Source: Branchiibius hedensis (lineage in GTDB: Bacteria; Actinomycetota; Actinomycetes; Actinomycetales; Dermatophilaceae). From it: 64,000 nucleotides of DNA. This document shows, one piece after another, positions 40,178 through 49,691 of this stretch. Every line of letters begins with the position of its first letter. Position 1 is the stretch's first letter. The stretch covers positions 2,356,001 to 2,420,000 of the forward strand of contig NZ_UESZ01000001.1 in assembly GCF_900108585.1 (NCBI RefSeq), in the 5' to 3' direction. The position numbers and the translations under genes are program-made. Under the pieces are notes generated by a model. It made no database searches and was not told the DNA's origin. It saw only the letters and a list, made by a program, of their open reading frames with translations.

Positions 40178-40648
40178 TTAACGAGGTAGCGCAGAAACCA
40201 ACGATTCGAAGCGCTCGCCGACGGGCACGGCCCGCACCTGGCGCGACTCGTCCGGCGACGCGGTCAGGTAGATGTCGAGCCGTGCCGACGACAGGCCCTC
40301 AGCCATCCCGGCACCCCACTCGATCACGGTGACCGCTTCGTCCAACGACGCGTCGAGATCCAGATCGTCCAGAGCGGCGGCGTCCCCGCCCAGCCGGTAG
40401 GCGTCCACGTGCACCAGCGATGGACCGCCGGTGACCGAGGGGTGCGTCCGCGCCAGCACGAACGTCGGCGAGGTGATCGGCCCGCGCACCCCGAGCCCCT
40501 CGGCCAACGACCGGGTCAGCGTCGTTTTGCCCGCGCCCAGCTCACCGTGCAGCAACACCAGATCGCCCGCCCGCAGCAGCGAACCCAGGGTCCGCCCCCA
40601 CTCGGCGGTGGCATCGGGAGAAGCCAATCGCGTGCGGTACTCAGCCAT
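40178..40648 (-). CDS. tsaE: tRNA threonylcarbamoyladenosine biosynthesis ATPase TsaE
   Basis: The 156-aa P-loop protein has Walker A GELGAGKT at residues 35-42, SPTFVLARTHP and VHVDAYRL as the family motifs, and VIEWGAG near residue 109. It hydrolyses ATP to reset the TsaBD complex. Its start lies 8 bp inside the end of the hydrolase gene upstream. Confidence 0.95.
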   Translation of the reverse strand: MAEYRTRLASPDATAEWGRTLGSLLRAGDLVLLHGELGAGKTTLTRSLAEGLGVRGPITSPTFVLARTHPSVTGGPSLVHVDAYRLGGDAAALDDLDLDASLDEAVTVIEWGAGMAEGLSSARLDIYLTASPDESRQVRAVPVGERFESLVSALPR

Positions 40649-41672
40649 CGATCAGCGACAACAGCTGCTCGTTGACGATCTGCGGCTGCTCCAACGGCAG
40701 CATGTGCCCGGCGTGCTCGACGATGACCAGGTCTGAGTACGGCAGAGCCTTGGCCAGCAGCCGGGCGTGCTCGACCGGGATGACCTTGTCGCCGACACCG
40801 TGCATGACAACCGCCGGGGTTTTGCCGTAGGCCAGAAGCCCTACTGCCGCATCGTGTTTCAGCAACGACGGCATCAACCCGGCGACCACGGTCAGGCGAG
40901 TGCGAGCAATCATGTCGGAGGTCAACGCGATGACCTCCGGCGTGGTTTCGCCGCCGAACGCCAGCTGATTGACGATCAGCCGCTCCACATCCCGGCCGGT
41001 GTGGCGGGTCCAGTCAACCCAATCCTGCCGCTGCGCAAGGCTGTTCAACGCACCGGGAGCAACCGAGTTGACGACTCCGCCGAACCGGCCGAGCCCCCAG
41101 TTCACGACCTGCGACAGGTCACCGGTGCTGGTGCTGATGAACGCGGCGCGGCTGACCCGTTCTTTGACCAGATCCGGATTGGTCTCCCCCAGCACCATCA
41201 TCGACATTCCGCCCATGGAATGGCCGACCAGCGTCAGCTCCCCGCCACCGTCGGTTGCTTCGACGACCGCGCGTAGGTCGTTCGCGGTGGTCGCGACCGA
41301 GTAGGAGCTGGGCTCACCCTCTGCGGACCGGCCGTGCCCGCGCTGATCCCACAGGACAACGCGGTATCCCTTGTCCCGCAGCGCTCTTCGCTGCTTGACC
41401 CACACCTGGAGATTCTGGGTGAAGCCATGGCTGAGCAGCACCGTGTGCTCGGTGGCGTCCGGGTTGTCGACCTCGACGTGCAGGGGCACACCGTCATCGG
41501 CGACGACGACCCGCTCATCGTCGGCCGGGACCACGAATCGCGTCAGGTCCACGCCGTCGAGTTCCGCTCGGTGTTCTCGGCGCACCCGGTCGATGGCGTA
41601 GCCGCCGGCCGCCGCCGCTCCCGCGACCAGCGCACCCACGCCGATTCCGACGCCCCGCGTCAACGCACTCAT
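40641..41672 (-). CDS. Alpha/beta hydrolase
   Basis: The 343-aa protein begins with a hydrophobic segment (GIGVGALVAGAAAAGGYAI), probably a membrane anchor or signal. The hydrolase fold shows VLLSHGFTQNLQVW, LWDQRGHGRS, the nucleophile elbow GHSMGG (Ser near residue 151) and EHAGHMLPLEQP with the catalytic His; the acid is likely in HGVGDKVIPVEHA. A hydrolase commonly sits between alr and tsaE in actinobacteria, but the substrate is unknown. It overlaps alr by 4 bp. Confidence 0.9.
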   Translation of the reverse strand: MSALTRGVGIGVGALVAGAAAAGGYAIDRVRREHRAELDGVDLTRFVVPADDERVVVADDGVPLHVEVDNPDATEHTVLLSHGFTQNLQVWVKQRRALRDKGYRVVLWDQRGHGRSAEGEPSSYSVATTANDLRAVVEATDGGGELTLVGHSMGGMSMMVLGETNPDLVKERVSRAAFISTSTGDLSQVVNWGLGRFGGVVNSVAPGALNSLAQRQDWVDWTRHTGRDVERLIVNQLAFGGETTPEVIALTSDMIARTRLTVVAGLMPSLLKHDAAVGLLAYGKTPAVVMHGVGDKVIPVEHARLLAKALPYSDLVIVEHAGHMLPLEQPQIVNEQLLSLIDG

Positions 41673-42817
41673 GATTGCCCCCGATACAGCCGCGGGAGCC
41701 GGGCGCTCATCCGGCCGACGATCTCATACGAGATGGTCCCGGCCGCATCCGCCCAGTCCTGCGCGGTCGGTTCACCGCTGTCGCCCGACCCGAACAGCAC
41801 CACCCGGTCCCCCTCGGCCACCGGCAAATCCCCCACAGCGACCACGAATTGGTCCATGCACACCCGGCCGCTGACGGTGAACCGGTGGCCGCCGACCTGC
41901 ACCGGCCCCTTACTGGACGCGGCCCGCGGAACCCCGTCCGAGTAGCCGATCGGCACGTCGATGAGCGTGGTCTCGCGGTCGGTCACGTAGGTGTGCCCGT
42001 AGCTGACGCCCTGCCCCGCCGGAACCCGTTTGGCGATCGTCACGTTCGCATCGACGGTCATCGCGGGGATCAGGTCGAAGTCACCGGACGTGCCGATGTC
42101 GGGCACGGGGCTCAAACCGTAGAGCGCGATGCCCGGGCGCACCATGTCCCACGCCACGTTGCTGCCAGTCAGGGTGGCCGCGGAGTTGGCCATGTGGCGC
42201 ACCCGCAGATCCAGGCCGGTCTGCTCGGCGTCCTGCACCGCCTGCGCGAACGCCTCCTGTTGCGCGAGCACACTCGGGTGCTGCGGGGAGTCGGCGAAGA
42301 TGAAGTGGGTCATGACGCCGGCGACGTCGATTACGCCCTCGGCCTGCAGTTTCGCCGCGGCCGTGAGCAGTTCGGGCCACTGCGGACCGTAGGCACCATT
42401 GCGGGCCAGGCCGGTGTCGACCTTCAGATGCACGGTGGCCGGCTTCCCGGCCCGGCGAGCGGCGTCGGCGACCGCCTCGATCTCCCAGACGTGAGGTACG
42501 GCGACCTGCACGTCCGCGGCGACCGCCGCGTCGAAGTCGGTGCCGGGAGCGTGCAACCAGGACAGCACCGGTGCCGTGACACCCGCTTCCCGCAACTGCA
42601 GGGCTTCGCGTAACTGCGCCACGCCGAGCCAGGTGGCACCGCCCTCGAGCGCGGCGTTCGCGACCGGGATCAGGCCGTGTCCGTAGGCGTCTCCCTTGAC
42701 GACGGCCATCAGTTCGGCGTCGCCGGCACGGCGTTTGAGCACACCGGCGTTGTGCCGGATGGCATCAAGATCGACGGTGATCCGCGCGGTCGCGTCCCCG
42801 GAAGGCTGGTCAGTCAT
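41669..42817 (-). CDS. alr: Alanine racemase
   Basis: The 382-aa PLP enzyme makes D-alanine for peptidoglycan. The PLP lysine is in AVVKGDAYGHG (about residue 40), VHLKVDTGLARNG follows, and the second catalytic Tyr is in GQGVSYGHTYV (about residue 270); RVCMDQFVVAVG is in the C-terminal beta domain. It starts the alr-hydrolase-tsaE-tsaB-rimI-tsaD run. Confidence 0.96.
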   Translation of the reverse strand: MTDQPSGDATARITVDLDAIRHNAGVLKRRAGDAELMAVVKGDAYGHGLIPVANAALEGGATWLGVAQLREALQLREAGVTAPVLSWLHAPGTDFDAAVAADVQVAVPHVWEIEAVADAARRAGKPATVHLKVDTGLARNGAYGPQWPELLTAAAKLQAEGVIDVAGVMTHFIFADSPQHPSVLAQQEAFAQAVQDAEQTGLDLRVRHMANSAATLTGSNVAWDMVRPGIALYGLSPVPDIGTSGDFDLIPAMTVDANVTIAKRVPAGQGVSYGHTYVTDRETTLIDVPIGYSDGVPRAASSKGPVQVGGHRFTVSGRVCMDQFVVAVGDLPVAEGDRVVLFGSGDSGEPTAQDWADAAGTISYEIVGRMSARLPRLYRGQS

Positions 42818-42830
42818 AGCGGTTTCAGTG

Positions 42831-43676
42831 TTACACGGGCTCCTGCGCCGTGACGGTCATCAACTGGAGCCAGGGCGCGCCGTACGTCGTGATGAGGGCC
42901 ACATCGGCGGCGTCCCGGCCGACGCCGATCAGCACCCGACCCTTGCGGCGGGCGTTGTGCCGCGGGTCGAAGGTCCACCAGCGGTCGCCGAGGTAGACCT
43001 CGACCCAGGCGTGGAAATCCATCGGGGTCGGCAGCGGCGGCACGTCCATGTCCGGCAGGTAGCCGTGGGCGTAGCGGGCCGGGATGTTCAGCGCGCGGCA
43101 CATCGTGATCATCAGGTGCGCGAAGTCGCGGCACACGCCACGTCCGGTCAGGAACGCGTCCGTGGAGGTACTGGTGAACGTCGTCGAGCCGGTCGTGTAC
43201 GCCAGATAGTTCCAGACCCAGTCGCAGATCGCGGCAACCCGGCCGTAGCCCGGTTCCATGCCGCCGAAGAGCTTCCACGCCTGACCGGACAGCACATCGT
43301 TGTGGCAGAAGCGGCTGGCCAAGGTGTAGACCAGCGTGTCGTCGGGCAGGTCGGTCGGCGGGATCTCCGGCGCACTTTCGTCGGCAGCGTCCAGCTCGTC
43401 GGGAACTTCGGCGCGGACGCTGTAACTGACGGTGGAGACGCCCTGCGGCATGGTAAACCGCTGGATCTGGTTGCCGAACGCGTCCTGGTAGGGGTGGATC
43501 TCGATCTGCGGCTCGAGGGTCCACTTCTCGTCCTTGAAGATGATGCCCGGGTTGCGTCGACCCGCGGGGTCGCCACCGTCCGTGGGCACCGCCGGCACCA
43601 CGTGCAGCAGCGCAGCAGTCGGCCACGCCGCCTGATGGCGGAAGGTGCAGCCAAGATCAAGTTGACGAGTTCCCAC
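42831..43676 (-). CDS. Transglutaminase-like (cysteine protease fold) protein
   Basis: The 281-aa protein has no signal peptide. The N-terminal half is the beta-strand transglutaminase N domain (EIHPYQDAFGNQIQRF). The catalytic triad is Cys in TGRGVCRDFAHL (about residue 180), His in DFHAWVEVYL (about 221) and Asp in WWTFDPRHN (about 235). The GTG start at 43676 is in line with the family. Members act as proteases or amidases; role here unknown. The 125-bp gap upstream holds nothing I recognise. Confidence 0.85.
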   Translation of the reverse strand: MGTRQLDLGCTFRHQAAWPTAALLHVVPAVPTDGGDPAGRRNPGIIFKDEKWTLEPQIEIHPYQDAFGNQIQRFTMPQGVSTVSYSVRAEVPDELDAADESAPEIPPTDLPDDTLVYTLASRFCHNDVLSGQAWKLFGGMEPGYGRVAAICDWVWNYLAYTTGSTTFTSTSTDAFLTGRGVCRDFAHLMITMCRALNIPARYAHGYLPDMDVPPLPTPMDFHAWVEVYLGDRWWTFDPRHNARRKGRVLIGVGRDAADVALITTYGAPWLQLMTVTAQEPV

Positions 43677-43801
43677 GTAGTACTTCCCCTGATGGTGACG
43701 AGATACCGACGACGCCGTACGGCGAGTGGCGAGGTCGAACGCTACCGCGCCGGCGTTTCATCGACGTAACACCGCCACCCCCTTGGCATCTTCCCTGCCG
43801 C

Positions 43802-44444
<643 letters not shown>

Positions 44445-44450
44445 CAGATC

Positions 44451-47400
44451 TCAGCCGGCGAGGTGACCCCAGCGCCCCGACAACTCTCGCCACGGGCCGA
44501 CATCGGCCAACCCGCCGTCGACCAGCACGACGACCCGGTCGGCTCGTTCCAGTGCCGAGCGCTTCGACGTCGAGCCGATGACCGTCATGTCCCGCGAGCG
44601 CAACGCGGTCCACAACTCGATCTCGGTCGCCGCGTCGAGCGCACTGGACACGTCATCGGCCAGCAACAACTCCGCGTCCGCCGCGAGCGCCCGGGCCAGC
44701 GCGAGCCGCTGCACCTGCCCGCCGGATAGCCGTACGCCGCGGTGCCCGACCAGCGCCGAGGCACCACCGGCGTCGGCGACGTCTCGCGAAAGGCGCGCGT
44801 CGTCGGCCGGTTGCTCGAAGTCCCGATCGAAGCCGAGGCGCACGTTGTCGTCGAACGTTCCGGACAGCACCCGCGGGATCTGCCCGACGTAGGCGACCTG
44901 CCCGGGCCGCAGGAACAGCTCGGCGTCCTGCACCTCGACGCCGTTCCATTGGATCGAGCCGGTGTGCGGCAAGAGCCCCGCCAGCGACTTCAGCAGACTG
45001 GACTTGCCCGAGCCGACCTGGCCGAGCAGGAGCACGAGTTCGCCGCGATCGACAGTCAGGTTGACCCCGGTCACCCCGATCGTGCCGTCATCGTGCAACG
45101 CCGTCACATCGCGAAGGGTCAACTCCTGCAACGGGATCCGCTCGACGACAGGTGCGCCGGGCGCTTCACCGGTGAGCAGGTCCACGCCGGGGGGCAGATC
45201 CATCAGGTCCGCTCCCCCGGCGAATCGCGACGTGGCCTTCTGCCACGCCCGGGTGCCCGGAGCCTCGGTCACGACCGACCCGGCTACCCGACCGAACCAG
45301 TCGAATCCGTTGACGGCGTTCGCGACCAGGATGGCCGTGGCCAGACCCCACCATCCGGCGAGGTAGGCCGCCCAGGCCGCGACCACACCGAGTTGCACCA
45401 TCAGGATCGGGACGCCGTCCAGCAGCGCCTGCACGCGGTGCTCGAAGACGGCCGCCTCGACGCGGCCGCCGTCGACCTTGCGCAGGTGCCGGTGGATCTG
45501 CGGGATCCGGCCGGCCAACTTGATGGTGCGGGCCGAATCCAGGGCCGAGACCAGCGATCGACCGAACGAGGCGCGCGCCGCGGAAGCCCGGGCAGCGGAC
45601 CGACCGGCGACCGGACGGCCGAGGGCCGAGGCCAACGCGGAGGCGATCATGACGATCAGCAGGACGGCTCCCGCGACCCAGGTCCCGGCGAACAGGGCGG
45701 TCACCAGCGCGATGGCCAGGCCGTTGACGAAGTCGACCCAGCGATCGGCGTACCGCGCATAACGGTCGGCGTCCATCGCCCGGGCAACCACTTCACCGGG
45801 CGGGGTCTTGGGCAGCCGGTGCTGCGCGGTCTGGCCGACCAGCACCGACATCCGCACCCGCAGCAGGATCTCGATCCACCAGCGCGGGTACCGCTTGATC
45901 GCCGAGACCAGGGTGAACACGCCCACCAACAGGCAGGCCACCAGGGCGACCAGCAGCCACGACGGGGTGTCACCGTCCTGCAGGTCCTGCACGATGGTGC
46001 CCCAGATCCAGCCGGTGCCGGCGCCCAGGCCGCCGCAGATCGCGGAGATCAGGAACATCCCGATCGCGATCAGACCCCACTCGGGTCGGACGACGAGGGC
46101 GTGGGCGATGCCTTTGGCCAGGGATGGCCCGGTGCCGACCTCGGGGGCGGGCGGGGGCTCCGTCGTACGCCGAGTGGCCACCAATCCGCCCACGTCACTG
46201 GGGCGTTCGGCGGGCTCGGTCTCGACCGCGGCACTGGCCAACACCAGGTCACGTAACGGTCCCGGCTGCTGCGCCAAATCGGCCCGGACACCTTGCTGGA
46301 CCACCCGGCCGCCGTCGAGCACGGCCACCAGGCGGGCGCGCTCGATGGTGCCCAGGCGGTGCGCGATGAGGACGCCGGTGCGGCCGGCGATCAGCCGGTC
46401 TGCCGCGGCGACGACTCGCGCTTCGGTGACGGGGTCCATCCGCGCGGTCGCTTCGTCGAGGACGACGACCTGCACGTTGCGGACCAGCAGTCGCGCGAAG
46501 GCCACCAGCTGCTCCTCCCCGGCGGACAAGGCGGTGCCGCCGGGTCCGAGGAGGGTGTCGAGGCCGTCGGACAGGCCCTCAACCCAATCGGTCAGGCCGA
46601 GCCGGTCGACCGCGTCCTGCACACTCGCGCGGGGCAACTCGGTGAAGAGGGTGATGTTGTCGGCGAGACTCCCCGCCAGGATCTCGGTGCGCTGGGTGAC
46701 CACGCCCACGCTGGAGCGCAGTTGCTGCAGGTCGAGGTCGACGATGTCGACTCCGCCCAGGAAGACGGTGCCGATCGGTGCTTCGACGGCCCGTGACAGC
46801 AACGAGGCCAGGGTGGATTTGCCGGAGCCGGTGCGACCGACCAGCGCGATCGTGTCGCCGGCGGGCACGTGCAGGTTGACGTCCTGCAGACCGAACGAGC
46901 CGCTGCCGTAGCTGAAATCGAGGCCGTGGACGTCGATGGACAGACCGCCCTCGGGCACGGGGACGCCGCCGGAGGGTTCGGGAGCGACCGCCAGCATCTG
47001 CCGTAGCCGGATGACCGCACCCAGACCGGCCTGCAGATCGGGCAGGTGGTGGGCGGCCTGGTCGATCTGCGCGACGAACGTGGTCGTGACCAGGAACAGC
47101 GTGACGAGTTCACCCAGTGACAGGTGGTCGCTGCTGACCAGTCCCACACCGACGACGCCGGTCAACGCCAGGAATCCGTAGGCGATCAGACCGGTGCGGC
47201 GGATCAGTCGACCCTCGATCGTGACGACTTTGAAGAAGCGGTCGTGGACCTTGGCGGACAGCCCCGCCAGGCGCTTCACCGCGAACGACTGGCCGAGGGA
47301 GGTGCGCAGGTCGTCAGCTCCGGCGATGCCTTCCTCAAGGGCGGCGGCGTGGTCGGTCCAGGCCATCTCCTCGATGACCTTGCCCTCGGCGATCTGGCTC

Positions 47401-47951
47401 AGCAGCGGCCGGATCGCGAGGAACACCGCGGCTCCGACGATCGGGAAGAGGATCGCGGCCGGCCACCAGGTGATGCCCGCGACGATCCACATCGGCAGCA
47501 GCCCGAAGAGGGTGCGCATCAGTCCCCACGACTCGCGGCGCGCGAGGTTGCCGACCTCGTGGGTGTCGTCGTCGACGCGGTCGAGGACTTCGCCGACGGC
47601 CTGCTCGTTCAGCGCGGACAGCGGTTGGTGCAGCGCGGCGTCGAGTAGGTCTTCGCGCAGTCGTCCCTCGGCCCGGTCGACGACGGCCGCCCAGGTGAAT
47701 CTGCCTGCGGTGTCGAGGATTGCGCCACCGGCGACGCAGATCGCGAGCAGCCAGACCAGCTTCGCGGTCGGACTCGTTGCGAGGTGCCCGGCGACGACGG
47801 TGCCCAGAGTCTGGCCGATGACCGCGATGGCCAGGAAGACCAGCGCGGCGATCCCCCAGCGACTGCGCAACCGGCCCAGATCGACCCGTCGGGAGGGGTC
47901 AGCGACGGGTTCGGGCGAGGTGATCTGCGGGGGCGTGGCGGTGACGGTCAT
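44451..47951 (-). CDS. Full-length ABC exporter, two half-transporters fused in one chain
   Basis: ATG 47951 with GTGGAG 8 bases upstream gives 1166 aa. The order is membrane domain 1, ATPase 1, linker, membrane domain 2, ATPase 2. ATPase 1 has Walker A GRTGSGKST (about 370-378), an altered signature LSAGEEQ (about 474) and VVVLDEATARMDP. ATPase 2 has Walker A GQVGSGKSS (about 973-981), a normal LSGGQVQRLALARAL (about 1076), and LLLADDVSSALD, where Asp replaces the catalytic Glu. One composite site thus looks active and one weak, as in heterodimeric exporters. Fusion of both halves is uncommon in bacteria but known in actinobacteria. Substrate is unknown. Confidence 0.9.
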   Translation of the reverse strand: MTVTATPPQITSPEPVADPSRRVDLGRLRSRWGIAALVFLAIAVIGQTLGTVVAGHLATSPTAKLVWLLAICVAGGAILDTAGRFTWAAVVDRAEGRLREDLLDAALHQPLSALNEQAVGEVLDRVDDDTHEVGNLARRESWGLMRTLFGLLPMWIVAGITWWPAAILFPIVGAAVFLAIRPLLSQIAEGKVIEEMAWTDHAAALEEGIAGADDLRTSLGQSFAVKRLAGLSAKVHDRFFKVVTIEGRLIRRTGLIAYGFLALTGVVGVGLVSSDHLSLGELVTLFLVTTTFVAQIDQAAHHLPDLQAGLGAVIRLRQMLAVAPEPSGGVPVPEGGLSIDVHGLDFSYGSGSFGLQDVNLHVPAGDTIALVGRTGSGKSTLASLLSRAVEAPIGTVFLGGVDIVDLDLQQLRSSVGVVTQRTEILAGSLADNITLFTELPRASVQDAVDRLGLTDWVEGLSDGLDTLLGPGGTALSAGEEQLVAFARLLVRNVQVVVLDEATARMDPVTEARVVAAADRLIAGRTGVLIAHRLGTIERARLVAVLDGGRVVQQGVRADLAQQPGPLRDLVLASAAVETEPAERPSDVGGLVATRRTTEPPPAPEVGTGPSLAKGIAHALVVRPEWGLIAIGMFLISAICGGLGAGTGWIWGTIVQDLQDGDTPSWLLVALVACLLVGVFTLVSAIKRYPRWWIEILLRVRMSVLVGQTAQHRLPKTPPGEVVARAMDADRYARYADRWVDFVNGLAIALVTALFAGTWVAGAVLLIVMIASALASALGRPVAGRSAARASAARASFGRSLVSALDSARTIKLAGRIPQIHRHLRKVDGGRVEAAVFEHRVQALLDGVPILMVQLGVVAAWAAYLAGWWGLATAILVANAVNGFDWFGRVAGSVVTEAPGTRAWQKATSRFAGGADLMDLPPGVDLLTGEAPGAPVVERIPLQELTLRDVTALHDDGTIGVTGVNLTVDRGELVLLLGQVGSGKSSLLKSLAGLLPHTGSIQWNGVEVQDAELFLRPGQVAYVGQIPRVLSGTFDDNVRLGFDRDFEQPADDARLSRDVADAGGASALVGHRGVRLSGGQVQRLALARALAADAELLLADDVSSALDAATEIELWTALRSRDMTVIGSTSKRSALERADRVVVLVDGGLADVGPWRELSGRWGHLAG

Positions 47952-48013
47952 GGCTTGCTCCACGGTACGGCGCACCACCGACAGTCAGCGAATCAATTTC
48001 CCGCCACTCGCAC

Positions 48014-48991
48014 TCAGCGCGGGCGCATTTCCCCCGCCACGAGCTGCGTCGGCACTCGGCGCGGCACCGCGATCACGGCATCACTGACCCCGTCGATCCG
48101 CACCCCCTCCGGCGATCCGGCCACCTTCACCGACACAGCGCTTGCGCCGGGGCGTTCAACGCTGGCCAGTTCGGCCTCCCACTGCTCACCGTCGATCCGG
48201 CCGCGGCCGACGAAGACCCGCGCTCCGCGTGGCTGCACGATCTGCACTCTCACGTCGCCCTGATCTGACGACGGATCGGTCAGCACCAGCCATCGCACGA
48301 ATAGTTGACCGGTCGTCTCGTTCGCGCCCAGCACGACCGCCGCCACCGCTGGCTCGCGGGCCACCACCGCAATCCGCTCGCGGTCGACCAGCACGTGGTG
48401 CACCGTGTCGCCGCAGACCACCGCCGCGGCCGGAACCATCGCCTCGGTCACCAGCGACCGATCGGTGGGCGCGACATCGCGGAGGTCGATCTGCACCTCG
48501 CGCGGCTCCACGGGCCGACCTCGTTGCGGTGCCGGAAGCACTGTGTCGTCCGTGTCCGCGGGGATCGACGTGCCCACCCGATGGGCCAGCAGCCGCACCG
48601 CAGCCTCGAGTTGGGACCGCTGCGACGAACCCTTCGCCTGGTCGAGCAGAGCGAGCATTCGGTCCAGGTCAGCCGCGTCGCCGACCCGAGCAAGAGCCAC
48701 CGCGCTCGGCACGTCGTCCGCTGTCTGCCGCAGCACCTCCACCGCCTCCGGGGTGCCGATCGCTGCGAGCGCCGTCGCTGCTCCCGCCCGCACCTGAGGG
48801 TCGGGACCGTCGGCAACAACCCGTCGCAGTACGTCGATCGCTTCCTTCGCGCCCTCCTCACCGTTGCGGGCACCAAGTCCCGCGAGCACACCGAGGGCTG
48901 CTCCCGGGCTGATCGACGTACGTTCGCCCAGAAGTGTCCGGAGGGCACCATCGACGGTGCGGTCCTTGTCGGACCCGATTCGAGCTGACAT
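48014..48991 (-). CDS. HEAT-like repeat protein with beta-rich C-terminus, unknown function
   Basis: The 325-aa protein has no signal or membrane segment. The first 145 residues are helical repeats of HEAT/PBS-lyase type (AAGVLAGL-like and VRAGAATALAAIGTPEAVEVL, then AVALARVGDAADLDRML). The rest is beta-rich (VQIDLRDVAP, VHHVLVDRERIAVVAREPAVAAVVLGAN, VRVQIVQPRGARVFVGRGRIDGEQWEAEL). It is the last gene of a three-gene unit with the metalloprotease and the repeat protein. I do not recognise a family. Confidence 0.75.
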   Translation of the reverse strand: MSARIGSDKDRTVDGALRTLLGERTSISPGAALGVLAGLGARNGEEGAKEAIDVLRRVVADGPDPQVRAGAATALAAIGTPEAVEVLRQTADDVPSAVALARVGDAADLDRMLALLDQAKGSSQRSQLEAAVRLLAHRVGTSIPADTDDTVLPAPQRGRPVEPREVQIDLRDVAPTDRSLVTEAMVPAAAVVCGDTVHHVLVDRERIAVVAREPAVAAVVLGANETTGQLFVRWLVLTDPSSDQGDVRVQIVQPRGARVFVGRGRIDGEQWEAELASVERPGASAVSVKVAGSPEGVRIDGVSDAVIAVPRRVPTQLVAGEMRPR

Positions 48992-49015
48992 CAGCGCTAC
49001 CTCTTCCGTTCTGGT

Positions 49016-49687
49016 TCAACACGGTTCGTGCATGCGGCAGTGGTCGCGCATGTCGTCGGCTTCGTCGGCGGTGAGCACCCCGCCGTTGGGGATGATGGGA
49101 TACATCAGCCGTTCCGGACGGCCGTCGGCGTGCGACAGACCGAGGTAGTGACCCATCTCGTGGGCAGTGGAGAAGTCGGAGGCACCCCCGCCAGAGTTCA
49201 TCTCCACGACACTGCCGTCCATACCTTTGGCGTCCTTGTCGCACGGGCCGTCGACCCGTGAGAACCCCGCGGTATCCCCGACGTAGACCCGGACGAAGAA
49301 CACATCCAACGCGTCGTTGGGGACGGTCCATTCGTCGGTGAGGTCCTCCGCCTCGCCGTCGGAGTCGATGACGTCGTGACCGCTGGCGTCCGCGGTGCTG
49401 ATCGCGTAGTGCTCGATCCGACCGAGGGCCATCGGGCGGCCGGCCATCGCGTAGAGCGCACGAGTCTTCTCGATCGCCGCGTCGATCTCCGCGTAGTCCG
49501 CGACGGTGAACTGGTCGGAGCCAACCTGGATGCAGTTGACGTGGACGTATTTGCCTGCGAGACGGTCGAGTTCGGTGCGCAGGGAGACCGGAACCTTGGT
49601 GGTCAGTTGGCCGAGGAAGCCGTGCCGGACCGACATCCCGGCGGTCGCGACGCCGATGCAGTTCGCCCGCTGTCGTAGGGAAGTCAT
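49016..49687 (-). CDS. Metzincin-like zinc metalloprotease
   Basis: The 223-aa protein carries HEMGHYLGLSH near residue 176, which is the HExxHxxGxxH zinc motif of metzincins such as matrixins, followed by a possible Met-turn at RLMYPIIP. There is no signal peptide, unusual for this class. The N-terminal 80 residues lack a known prodomain, though a Cys is present in ANCIGVA and VNCIQVG. C-terminal Cys residues (DHCRMHEPC) may form a disulfide. It sits 4 bp after the repeat protein gene and 24 bp before the HEAT-like gene. Confidence 0.82.
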   Translation of the reverse strand: MTSLRQRANCIGVATAGMSVRHGFLGQLTTKVPVSLRTELDRLAGKYVHVNCIQVGSDQFTVADYAEIDAAIEKTRALYAMAGRPMALGRIEHYAISTADASGHDVIDSDGEAEDLTDEWTVPNDALDVFFVRVYVGDTAGFSRVDGPCDKDAKGMDGSVVEMNSGGGASDFSTAHEMGHYLGLSHADGRPERLMYPIIPNGGVLTADEADDMRDHCRMHEPC

Positions 49688-49691
49688 CGCG

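Noticed and set aside
44742-46256. 504-codon plus-strand open frame
   Set aside because: It is antisense to the ABC exporter, and its Arg/Gly/Gln-rich text is typical of a shadow frame.
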